Notes under the pieces: model-generated | What the model was told of the DNA's origin: nothing | Databases searched by the model: none | The model's input: only the letters and a program-made list of their open reading frames with translations | Position numbers and translations under genes: made by a program | Part shown: positions 1-10,093 of the stretch, piece by piece | Layout of the letters: every line of letters starts with the position of its first letter | How positions within the stretch are numbered: the stretch's first letter is position 1 | Source: Catenaria anguillulae PL171 | Lineage: Eukaryota > Blastocladiomycota > Blastocladiomycetes > Blastocladiales > Catenariaceae | Assembly (NCBI GenBank): GCA_002102555.1 | Contig: MCFL01000074.1 | Location: forward strand, 51,386 to 115,385 | Direction: 5' to 3' | Length of the DNA stretch: 64,000 nucleotides

Positions 1-1
1 G

Positions 2-565
2 CGCGCCAACGCCAACGCGCCCGACTTGATCCCGGGCCAAGCCGCGGTTGTGCCGGCAAAGTCGGCGTTCAAGGTGTCGGGCTACAACAACATGCTGGCG
101 GCGTCGACGGTTGAGGCTGCCGCGTCCGTGTACGCGCCGCTCAGAAAGCACATGGCGCTTGGCGTGCGGGTAGGTATCGCGACCGTGGTTGACAGCGACA
201 CTGTAGGCGCGCAGAGGCAACTGGCCAGCTCGTTTGCACAGGTTCTTGGCGCAGGCGAGGTTGCAACGGATTCGATTCAGGCCGGGTCGGTAGATCTGCT
301 GCTCGTTTTGCTCGGTGAAGCCAGTGTTCCCGCCAATGTGGTCTGGGAAGAGCTGATTGGCAAGGTGAGTGTTGGCGGAAAGGTCGTAATTGTTGGCGCT
401 CAAGGAACCGATGGCCAGGGCCAAGGTCTGGGAATCAAGCTCAATTTGGGTGCAGTCATCTCCGGACAAAGGGAGGTGGTTGGATCAACGTGGGAAGTGG
501 CGAGGGGACTTGTTGAGGAGATGGTGAGGTTTGCGGACAAGATGAGCGTCGAGCTGGCGCTCTGA
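2..565 (+). CDS. Zinc-type (cinnamyl-alcohol-dehydrogenase-like) alcohol dehydrogenase, 3' part
   Basis: The frame is open to the left edge of the window, so only the C-terminal ~187 residues are seen. They fit the Rossmann half of medium-chain, CAD-like dehydrogenases: a GVRVGIATVV strand, then a GGKVVIVGA strand, then a segment (ISGQREVVGSTWEVARGLV, then EEMVRFADK) that matches the 'refuse a substrate, scan along helix' end of CAD enzymes. The usual final beta-strand after this helix is missing, because the frame stops directly after SVELAL. Either a last exon lies beyond the stop or the protein is short at its end. The zinc-binding N-terminal half is outside the window, so the substrate cannot be named. 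A different medium-chain reductase is possible. Confidence 0.55.
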   Translation, partial: RANANAPDLIPGQAAVVPAKSAFKVSGYNNMLAASTVEAAASVYAPLRKHMALGVRVGIATVVDSDTVGAQRQLASSFAQVLGAGEVATDSIQAGSVDLLLVLLGEASVPANVVWEELIGKVSVGGKVVIVGAQGTDGQGQGLGIKLNLGAVISGQREVVGSTWEVARGLVEEMVRFADKMSVELAL

Positions 566-1095
566 TTCGGGACAATTGTCTGACTTGTGGATTGTGCACT
601 CATTTTATATTGTTTTTTACTTGTCCGAATGCATGGCACTTCATTCCGGAAGCAAGGCGCGTGAGCCTGGGACCACGCTTGTCAACAACCTCGTGTTGTT
701 CGTGTCGAGTCGTTATGGACCCTTATCAGCATTCTCATGGGCAGAGCAAAGACTCGGCCTCTATTGTATGTGGTGGTTTGTAAATGCGAGGATGCGCCTC
801 CTTAACCTTTGGATTTGACTCGGCTAGCCTCGCTCAAAATCGGCAATTCGTTTGGCTCGCGATCGCTGACGACAAAAGGGGAAAAGCTCGTGTGTTGGGA
901 GAATCGGTTCTCAATCTCGAAACTCTCTTTAGCGCTCGACGCAATACATAAACCCCAAGACGGACTCCCGTAACCGTGACAACCTCTCTCCAACTCACAG
1001 CAATACCGTCCTAGACATTGGATCCATCCATTTCGACTCGCTACTGTCAGCATTTACCCTCCCCTTCGCCTTCACCCCTAAATCCTTCATCAACC
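566..1095. other. Intergenic, between ADH 3' end and beta-tubulin start
   Basis: No convincing coding stretch is seen here. The last ~100 bases are pyrimidine-rich (ccctccccttcgccttcacccc) and run into the tubulin start codon, which suits a 5' leader. Short open frames lack coding character. Confidence 0.4.
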
Positions 1096-2870
1096 ATGCG
1101 CGAAATCGTTTGCCTGGCTGTCGGTCAAGTACGTGACATGTTTGTCTGCACCGCACGGCGATACCTGTATGCTAACCTGATCCATCGCCTGCGATCGATC
1201 CGTTATCCTTCCCACTCATTCCACAGTGCGGTAACCAAATCGGCGCAAAGTTCTGGTACATATCCCTCATTACGCTTTGGTGTTCCACCCTTTGACGCGT
1301 TCCCACCCAAACTCAACACACCACATCTTCTCATTGTAGGGAAGTCATCTCGGACGAGCACGGTATCGACCCCTCGGGCACGTACACGGGTGAAAACTCT
1401 AATCTGCAACTCGAGCGCATCAATGTCTACTACAACGAAGCCGGATCGGGCAAATACGTGCCGCGCTCGGTCCTCGTCGACCTCGAACCAGGCACAATGG
1501 ACTCTGTCCGTGCGGGCCCCTACGGTGCCCTCTTCCGTCCCGACAACTTTGTCTTTGGCCAATCGGGCGCGGGTAACAACTGGGCAAAGGGTTACTACAC
1601 GGAGGGTGCAGAGCTCGTTGAATCGGTTTTGGACGTTGTCCGCAAGGAGGCCGAGGGCTGCGAGTGTCTGCAAGGGTTCCAAGTCACGCACTCGCTTGGT
1701 GGTGGTACCGGATCCGGTCTCGGTACTTTGCTCGTGTCCAAGATTCGTGAAGAGTTTCCTGATCGCATGATGTGCACCTTCTCGGTGGCGCCGTCGCCAA
1801 AGGTTTCCGATACCGTTGTTGAGCCCTACAATGCGACCTTGTCGGTGCACCAGCTCGTGGAGAACGCGGACCAGACCTTCTGTATTGATAATGAGGCGCT
1901 GTACGACATTTGCTTCCGGACGCTCAAGCTGTCCAACCCAAGCTATGGTGACTTGAACCACTTGGTGTCGGCCGTCATGTCGGGCGTCACGACGTGCTTG
2001 CGTTTCCCTGGTCAATTGAATGCCGATATGCGCAAGTTGGCCGTCAACCTGATTCCGTTCCCGCGTCTTCACTTCTTCATGTGCGGGTTTGCGCCCTTGA
2101 CGTCGCGTGGTTCGCAACAGTACCGGGCATTGACGGTTCCCGAGCTCACGCAGCAAATGTTTGACGCAAAGAACATGATGACGGCGTGCGACCCGCGCGA
2201 GGGCCGGTACTTGACCGTCTCTGCAATCTTCCGTGGTCGCGTTTCGATGAAGGAGGTGGACACGCAAATGTGCCAAGTGCAAGCAAAGAACTCGCCGCGG
2301 TTTGTCGAATGGATCCCGTACAATGTCAAGACGGCTGTGTGCGACGTGGCACCAAAGGGGCTCAAGATGAGTTCGGTGTTTATTGGCAACTCAACGTCGA
2401 TCCAAGACCTATTCAAGCGCATCAACCAACAGTTTGCGGCCATGTTCCGTCGCAAGGCCTTCTTGCACTGGTACACGGGCGAGGGCATGGACGAGATGGA
2501 GTTTACCGAGGCCGAGTCCAACATGCACGATCTCGTGACCGAGTACCAGCAATACCAGACGGCGGTTGTGGATACCGAGGAAGACGATTACCGCGCGCCC
2601 GTCAAGAAGGCCCAGCAGCAGCAACAAGCTACGCCCACGCAGGCAAAGGCACCCGCCAGTCCATTTGGCCAAAGCACCCCGGTCCCGATTGCACGGCCTC
2701 AGCCAGTGTCCATGTCGCCGCCACCTGCGGCCGCATCAAATGCCTTCTTTGGCGGCGGTGCCGCGGCGGCACCCGCACCTGTTTCGCAGTCGGCCGCTGC
2801 GTCGGTCCCATCGCCGTCAACCTCACCTGCAGCGCAGCCGGCGTCGTCGCCGTCGCCTGTTGCCCAGTAA
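1096..2870 (+). CDS. Divergent beta-tubulin with a long non-acidic C-terminal tail
   Basis: Three exons (1096-1128, 1227-1255, 1340-2870) give a 530-residue beta-tubulin, against about 445 in normal members. The GTP-binding GGGTGSG loop, the N-terminal MREI tetrapeptide used in tubulin autoregulation, and the [15 protein letters not shown] and [12 protein letters not shown] blocks are intact. It departs from the family in two places. The N-terminal strand reads CLAVGQ instead of HIQAGQ. After EYQQYQ the usual short Glu-rich tail is replaced by about 100 residues rich in Ala, Pro, Ser and Gln, with only a brief TEEDD patch. The axonemal EGEF tail motif is absent. The residue equivalent to Glu198, which sets benzimidazole sensitivity, is Gln (DQTF). 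The protein would partner alpha-tubulin in microtubules, but as a specialised paralogue rather than the housekeeping copy (inference). The ATG is the only one giving MREI. Confidence 0.93.
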
Positions 2871-3273
2871 TTCGCCATCATTATAGAAAATCACAGTACG
2901 AGAGTTATGTGTGCGTGTGGGAAGTTGTGGTTGGCAAGCTGATCGAGTGCCTGGGTCCAGGTCGATGACGCGTCCTTGTTTCTGCTTTCTGCTGATGTTG
3001 GGTTGTCTGTGTAAACCCTTTTTTACTTTGTTGTATTTCGGTTCATTCTCTCACTATACTGCTGTTCATCAATGACGGCTGACATTTGGAGAGAGAGAGA
3101 GAAACGTTTTGTATTGTTGCTTGCCATCTAGTAGCAGTTGGGGCGGTCAACAACAAAGTAAGTGGATGAACGGAAGCATGAAGTGTGGATGCAGAAATCG
3201 TCGTGACGACAAGTCGGAATGAATATGGGTACATCAAATCGTCAAATCATCTGCTCGAATCCCTCCAGCCGAA
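2871..3273. other. Shared 3' region of convergent genes
   Basis: Tubulin (plus) and the phosphatase (minus) converge here. It holds a short (GA)n run near 3090-3103 and T-rich stretches suited to 3' ends. No coding signal was seen. Confidence 0.4.
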
Positions 3274-4343
3274 TTACTGCCCCATGCCTCCACTACCTCC
3301 GCCCAATCCTTCGCCGTCCTCAATAATCAGCATGTCCTCAGGGTCCACATCCTGCGCTCCGGCTCCTTGCTCCTCATGCTCCAACACAAACTGTGTCTCT
3401 TCCTCTGGCTTGGACTCTTTGCGGCAGTATTGATCAAAGAACGCTTCAATAAACTTCTCCTGCTCCACCGTCTCGACCGCCCGTCTGGAGCGCCTCTGCC
3501 GGACAAACTCGATCGACCGCTCCGCATCATCAATGATCCCATGCTTGAGCATGTAGCAACAACTGACGAGCGCAGCGCGACCGATGCCGCCGCGGCAGTG
3601 CACAATGACATTGTGGCCTTGTTGCAGAGTCGAGTGCATGGCCTCAATCACGTCATGCAGGATGGACATGTCTGGCGGGACGCTGCCATCTACCATGGGA
3701 ATGCGGGCGACAGTGAGACCCAGAGAGGTGGCGATGGACGAGTAGCGCGGCCAAGGGGCACCGAGGAAGGCAAGTTCGTCGTCGGAAAGACAACTAAATA
3801 ATTTTTTAATCGTCGCCAGTCAGGTATCGTCACACAATACCCGTCGATGCAACTGAATTGTAATGATTGAGGAATCGTACTTGACAATCAATCGCACACC
3901 CATACTGGCCAAACGAGGCAAATCAATGTCCAAATCCCGCGCAACTGGCGGCCGCATTTGCGGGGCAAGTGGTGCGTCCAAGCGGACTCGTTTTCCTGGG
4001 CAACTCGTCAGGCCAATGTTCCCACCGGTTTTGCTCGTGTTGTTGGTTGCAATCGCATTGGTCATTGAAGAAAAGAGCAGGTCGGAATCGGATTCGTCCC
4101 GATGTAAAAAAAGCCAAGAGACTGTGGGGTTCACGGTCCAGGTCCTTGAGTTGAGGTGGTACGGTTGATCATGACCCTTGATAACGGAACGGACGTACCA
4201 CTCAACGGGTGAGTATGGGAAGTGCGTACGCCAAGGCCACTGATGGCGGTCGGAGGTGCGGTTGGTGCCAGGCTCACCTTAGTGGCCGATGACGACGGAG
4301 TCGTGTTCGTCGAAGTGGATTCCATCGAGAGAACGTGAGGCAT
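3274..4343 (-). CDS. CDKN3/KAP-like dual-specificity phosphatase
   Basis: Three minus-strand exons (4343-4199, 4121-3881, 3793-3274) join in phase to give 301 residues. The core follows the human CDK-associated phosphatase: an HPLSVSWLFLHRDES block (KAP has ISWLSLSR), a CPGKRVRLD turn, LDIDLPRLASMGVRLIV, a DDELAFLG segment, MVDGSVPPD, and the catalytic P-loop HCRGGIGRA, where Cys and Arg of HCX5R are both present. KAP enzymes remove the activating T-loop phosphate from CDKs, so this is probably a cell-cycle phosphatase in cytosol or nucleus. The N-terminal ~45 residues are Ser/Thr-rich and the last ~45 are Glu/Gly-rich; neither is conserved. A broader dual-specificity phosphatase role cannot be excluded. 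It diverges from the adenylyl cyclase gene across about 430 bases. Confidence 0.85.
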
Positions 4344-4735
4344 GATATGGTCTGGAAGTGCCGAGTCGAACCACGATTAATGATTGCTCAAAGTCTTAAG
4401 GGCAGGGAGATGTGACTTGGAAAGTCTTTTTGTGCGCACATTTTGCACTTTAACAAGGACGAGCACCACAAACGCCTGGTGCGAACATGACCAAATGGAA
4501 ACCACCCTGCAAAGGCAAGTGGTCGTCATCCGAAAACAAATGTGCATCTTTTCCCAGTCCGACTAAGAAACGTGTTTCAAGGTGCTCTATTGACCCGAAC
4601 TCCATGCAATACTGTCAGCTTCAGTGATTCATCAAGATTCTCGGACGTCAATGTAGTTCATGTCCATTTCCCTTCTCAAGTTCGGTTTGCGCGCTCCAAC
4701 GTACTAGTGACTTACGTTTTCAACAACGAATGAGC

Positions 4736-4776
<41 letters not shown>
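4344..4776. promoter_or_regulatory. Divergent promoter region, phosphatase / adenylyl cyclase
   Basis: This 433-base stretch separates two outward-facing start codons and so must hold both promoters. No clear TATA element is visible. The end next to the cyclase start is a CAA repeat, listed separately. Confidence 0.4.
4735..4776 (+). repeat. (CAA)14 microsatellite directly abutting the cyclase start codon
   Basis: Fourteen perfect CAA units end exactly at the ATG at 4777, so they would form the last 42 bases of the 5' leader. CAA repeats are unstructured and are known from leaders such as the tobacco mosaic virus omega sequence, where they promote translation. A role here is inference. A start inside the repeat is not possible because CAA has no ATG. 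Confidence 0.9.
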
Positions 4777-7700
4777 ATGGACGCATCCGGTCGATCTCGC
4801 TCATCCGTCTCGCTCCCGCTACCATCAGCTTCGGCATCCAGCGTCGCAAGATCCTCGACAGCGTCCAATCAAGGAGGCAGTCATGATCAACAAGCCTCGT
4901 TTACACATACCGAAGCGATGGTCAGCGGTAACCGCACCCGTGCGGGAAGCGAACCAAATGTTGCATCTGGAGCTGTCCCTCGCTTCAGAATTTCCATTGG
5001 AACCATTGACAACACCAATACGTCCCAAGGAACCAGCGATCGCTCGCAAAGCGATGATGATCAAGTCGCGAGCAGCATGATGGCAACTGCGCTGTCAAAG
5101 TCGTCCACCCAGATTCAAGGATCTCCGAGTGTGCTTGCTGACGTGGATAGATCCAAAGCGGTCAGTCACAGTATCTCATCGGGTCTGTCACACCCGGGGG
5201 GTGTGGTCGGTGGACTCAAGGTCAAGAATACCAGTGCGGACGAGAGTGAAAACATTTACGCGTCATCCTACTCTATCATCTTGGCACCAGAGCCGACCGT
5301 CAAACACAACAATATCCACAACTGTCGACCTTCCAGCCTGAGTGGCCATTCCTCGCCGTTTGCTAATGGGCCCGGTACGCACGGAGGTCAGCCTGGCTCC
5401 AACTTGTCAGGGCGGCGCATGTCTGTCGCCGTGAGCAAAATGAGCGCCGGCCAACAGGGTGGAGGCGGATCGATTTCTCCCGGATCGGCATCCACTGTCC
5501 TCCATCCAGAAATCATGACAACGCTCATGCGACGGGGCACCATCATGGGTGGCGATTTGCGAGCGAATGGAAAGATGGCCGATGTTGGCGATGAATCTTT
5601 CAAAGGACACTTAAGTCGGCGGTTCGGCGCTGTAGATTTGGATCGGATCATGAGTGCACCGGGATTGTCTCTGGCAACTGTCAAGGATGAGTATTACCAC
5701 TACGTACGCCCTGCTGGCCATCACCAGAATCTTGACTTGAGTGAGGACTGATCGAACGCGTTTTGCTTGCAACTCGGGGGTTACAGTATTACTATCAGTT
5801 TGTCAAGCAGTGGCGACTCATGGCCATTGTCGCCTGGCTGGTTGCGCTCATGTTTTCCGTTTACGTGCTCGTGTTACGAGCATACCTGCCAATAGCAGAT
5901 TCAGATGCGACACATTTCGAGTATGAAGCTCCCAAAACAGCTCCAATAGCGCTTGTCGCCATCATTATTGTCATGCTCATCATGCCTGTAATTGAGATCG
6001 TACTCATGGCTATTCCGTCCATCTTTCAACGATACGGCCTGCGCATCCACTTTTTTACGCTTCTCATTTACGGTTCCACACTTGCCCTCCTCGAGCTGTA
6101 CCTCAACTCACTCACAGTTGCGGCCTACCTGTTCCCGGTCCTGCTGTTCACGTATACCAACACATGCCAGCCGCCATTACCGACCGCGTTTCTCGGTTGC
6201 TTTGTGTCGTTGCTCGATTGGGTGTGCCTGGTCATTGCCGTCAAGTCACAGCCTTACATGAACCACATGTGCCATGAGCACTCGGACATCCCATGCGAAC
6301 ATCGCCTCGCAGGCAACCTTATCATGTACATTGCTGCCAACTTGGCCGGTGTTTGCTACTCGATCAACTCTTGGAATTACACTCGCAAGACGTTCTTGAT
6401 CAACCGCGAGCTGTATCTCAAGAAGAAGCACTTTGAGGACGAGTTGAACAAGGCCGAGTACATTGCCCTATCTATCTTGCCCAAGACCGTTTGGGACGAG
6501 TTGAAGGGCGGCCAACATCAGCGATTCGACATGGATTCCATCTTCCACAAGTCGCTCATGTACTTTTATTCCGACGTGACAATTGTGTTTGCGGACATTG
6601 CGGGATTCACTGCCTTGGTACGTCTGGTCATTCACGACATTGTTGCGGCAATCAGGCTGCTCCTGATAAGGTTGTGTGTGATTTCAGTCGGGGACCATGT
6701 CAGCAACATCCCTCGTCAAGCTCCTCAATACCATCTTTTTCGATTTTGACATGATTGTCGGCGACCTCGGTATTGAAAAGATCAAAACCATTGGCGATTG
6801 GTATGCGCCGCATCACATCTCTTCTTTCGAAACCCGTCAACTGACCTCGGCTCTCTGCTCCGATTGATCTAGCTACATGATTGCAGCCGGAGGTATGGTC
6901 GATTGAAGGATGATGCACGTGCTTGTTCGCACCAACTGACATGGGCACCCGCTTTGTCTGCACAGCTCCCAATCCCGTCAAGGATCACGCTCGAAAAGCC
7001 GTCATTGCAGCTTTTCGCATGATTAGAGTCGTCTATGCGATGCGTACGCAGTATCCTATGCTGGCTGTGCGCGTGGGAGTGCATACTGGCGACGTCTACG
7101 CAGGTCTGATTGGACTAGAGAAATTCATCTTTGGTACGTTGGTCTGTTCCAACATGTACTCCGGAACCACACTCTAACAAGACAGCGGGAAGCAGACGTT
7201 TTCTCCAACGATGTCATTGTCGCTTCGCATGTCGAGCAAACGGGCATTCCGAACGAAGTCCATGTTTCTGACGCAACCTATCAGCAAATCAAGCATGATT
7301 GTCTCGCTCGCGAGGGTCCACCGGTCACCGTCTTTTCTCGCGATATTCCGTCCTATTTCATCACCGAAATCCGCGACGTGGTTACCAATGCCATGATTAC
7401 AAAGGATGGCAGCCCCAGTACATCGCCACCGAATTTGGCCGGGCCGAAAGGCAGCGAGGATCAAATGACCATAGGCAGTCAACAGTCCAATACCACCGGA
7501 TCCGTTGTCAGTGGGGCCATGGGTGGATCAACCCATCACCAGAATCAGCACAGCACGCTGCGCCGACTGGCTCATCTTCAACGCAAGTTTATTGCCACGT
7601 CTCGAGGGCGACTCACATCCAATGTGGTCTCATACTTGGTCAAGGACTCGGCAAGTGCTACCGGTGGCTCGTCGCCTACCATCCCAGGCGCTCTCGAGGG

Positions 7701-9913
7701 TGTTCCCACTGGTGAATCTCCCAACCACAGCCGCATCATTCGCGGTGATGAGTCTATTCGCACGACAAACTCGCCTCCTCCATCGTCCATGTCGGTTGGC
7801 AGCAACCCCAACATCAAGGAAGCGTCAATCCGTTCCGGCAAGGGAGCAAACACAGATGCTGCGCAGGATAAGCCAATGTCGGTCATCAAAACCAGTCGTT
7901 TGCGTTCGCCATCCAGCGACGGACCAGGCAGTCCTGACAGCATAGGAACCTCAGCCTCTCCGCCGTCTCCCTCCGGTCCAGGCCCAGAGAAGCGCCGCAT
8001 GTCCATGTCTCAACCGCCTCTTTCCTCGCGTCGCCACAAATCACTTCTCAAACTCACCATGGACACGGCCGAAGCGCAAAACGAAATGAACCTGCATCCC
8101 GTCACGCGGCATTTCAGAGACCGATACGTCGAAATGGACTTTCAGGACAATTATGTTGCTCGGTGCACGGGCAAGATGGCCTTCCCCCTCATTGGCATGA
8201 CCGCGCAAGCACTCATATTCATGGCATTCGATTGGGTCGTATTCTTCCCTGGCCCAACAACAACTCAGCTTGGGCTGCTCATTGCCAGTCACATGTCACT
8301 GATTCTTGTCCTCGGTTTCTGTTCTCTGCTCGCCATGTCAAAGTACATCGCAACCCTTGACTCCAAACTCGGGTGGGCGGTACGGTGGGGTGCGGCCATC
8401 AATTTTCAAAAAGCTGGGCCAATCGTGTTGTTCTTTATGTGGGCAACTCGCATGGTACATGCAACTCGACACAACATGTCGGATTACCTCCTGGGCCAAC
8501 TGTATCCGATCATGATGATTGCGACCCTGTGGACTCGCCTGTCATCGCTCGTCCTTGCCTTTTCGCTCCTCGTCATGGTGTTCTTGGGTCAAGCATTTGC
8601 TGCCTTCTTTCTTTTGGGCCAGTCGTCAACACAGCTGTTGTGGAATGCGTTGCTGCAGATTCTGACACTGGCAGGTACATTTACCATCATGCGGCGCATG
8701 GAGACGTACATTCGGCACAACTACATTATGAAGAAGCACTTGGGGTCAAAGCAATTTGAGATTGACGATTTGCGGAGTGCGTTTACAGTTTTTTCTGCGT
8801 GCGAATGGCTGTCTCTGACCGACCGAACCTTTCTTTGTTGACTTCGCGCAACCAGTCAAGTCTGAAAGGCTTCTGTACAAACTTCTGCCGCGCCCCGTCG
8901 TCGCCAAACTCAAGCAGCGCAGTTCCAGCAGTTCGCCAGGTGGTGGTGCTGGCAGCGAAATCGCCGAGGCGGTGGATTCGGCCGGCATCATCTTTTGCAC
9001 CATTTGCCACTTCAAGGAAATGGACCAAGCAAGCATGACGGTGCTGAACGACATCATTTGCAAGTTTGACGGCATGATTGCCAAGTACGACATTGAAAAG
9101 ATCAAGACCATTGGGCCAATATACATGGCGTCGTCGGGCCTGAGCCGTGTGTTTTCGGGAAACGGCGATGCGAAGAAGAGCGGTGGGCAGCCGCTCGACG
9201 AGTCACATGCGACCAATTTGGCAGACTTTGCGCTTGCGTTGCGTGCAAAGATGGTACAGCTCAATAAGGAGTATCCCAAGCAGTACAGTCTCCGAATCGG
9301 GTTGGCTGTTGGGCCGCTTGTGGTACGTTTGAATGTCATTGTCGGCGTGAGCCAGGGAAAGGCAATCGAAAAGATTGCTCATGCTTGCAGCGCAAATGAT
9401 GCATAGGCCGGTATCATTGGGAAAACCAAGTTCGCTTACGATGTATGGGGAGACACATGCAACGTTGCCTCGCGCATGGACTCGACAGGTATGCCAGACC
9501 AAATTCAAGTCACGGAACACCTCTATCACTTGCTGAAAAAGGACTATGTCTTTCGCGAGCGCGGAGTCATCAAGGTCAAGGGTAAAGGCGAGATGCGAAC
9601 CTACATGCTTCTTGGAAAGAAGGGCCGCCTTCGCAGTGCAACAGTTTCTGGCGGCCACGTGCCTGGCCTCATGGCAACCTCACGAAGCAGTAGCAAATCG
9701 GCGGCGGATGTTCAACCACAGCAGGGACAGTCACACCTTGACACGCCACCACCTTCTCCAAACGATGACAGCCAAAGGAATCCGGCCAGCTTGTCGACCA
9801 CCCCGCAAGATCGTGCCAGGTCGGTGAGCGATTCACGGGCGCTTCAGTCGAGTCCACTGCAGCTGAGAAAGTCGGGAATCGTGTATGCACCATCACCGCT
9901 GCGAACAGAGTGA
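4777..9913 (+). CDS. Transmembrane adenylyl cyclase, animal-type M1-C1-M2-C2 architecture
   Basis: Eight exons join in phase (4777-5703, 5787-6617, 6688-6800, 6873-6892, 6966-7133, 7196-8776, 8856-9322, 9407-9913), giving about 1537 residues. After a ~310-residue Ser/Gly-rich head come six membrane helices (M1, ~315-510), cyclase domain C1 (~534-740), a Ser/Pro linker, six more helices (M2, ~1014-1185) and C2 (~1257-1435). C1 has both metal-binding aspartates (FADIAGF and GDCYM). C2 lacks them but keeps the purine-specifying Lys (KIKTIG) and Asp (YDVWG) and the transition-state Asn and Arg (NVASR). That division of residues is exactly that of mammalian membrane adenylyl cyclases and predicts ATP, not GTP, as substrate. 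It should make cAMP at the plasma membrane. Ascomycete Cyr1 has a different, LRR-based layout. The exon at 6873-6892 is only 20 bases. Confidence 0.93.
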
Positions 9914-10093
9914 GAAAGCGTGTCATGTTCTCTCGCACGTACGACATTAGAAATAGTATAGAGCATTTTGTGTCACTGTGATGAATTTGTTCGCGATGTT
10001 CTCGGCAACCACAAGCCAGGCATGAATGATGGGAAAAGAAAACTTCAACTGAAAGCAATTGAGAAATTATGTGCTGTACAGTAATGTATCAGT

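Noticed and set aside
1203-2282. Long minus-strand open frame (359 codons) opposite beta-tubulin
   Set aside because: It is the mirror of a highly conserved plus-strand gene in GC-biased DNA. Its Arg/His-rich composition is typical of such shadows and no family is matched.
4344-4400. Possible tRNA T-arm (ggttcgac on the minus strand near 4365)
   Set aside because: Flanking bases do not form T, anticodon or acceptor stems. No complete cloverleaf was found anywhere in the window.
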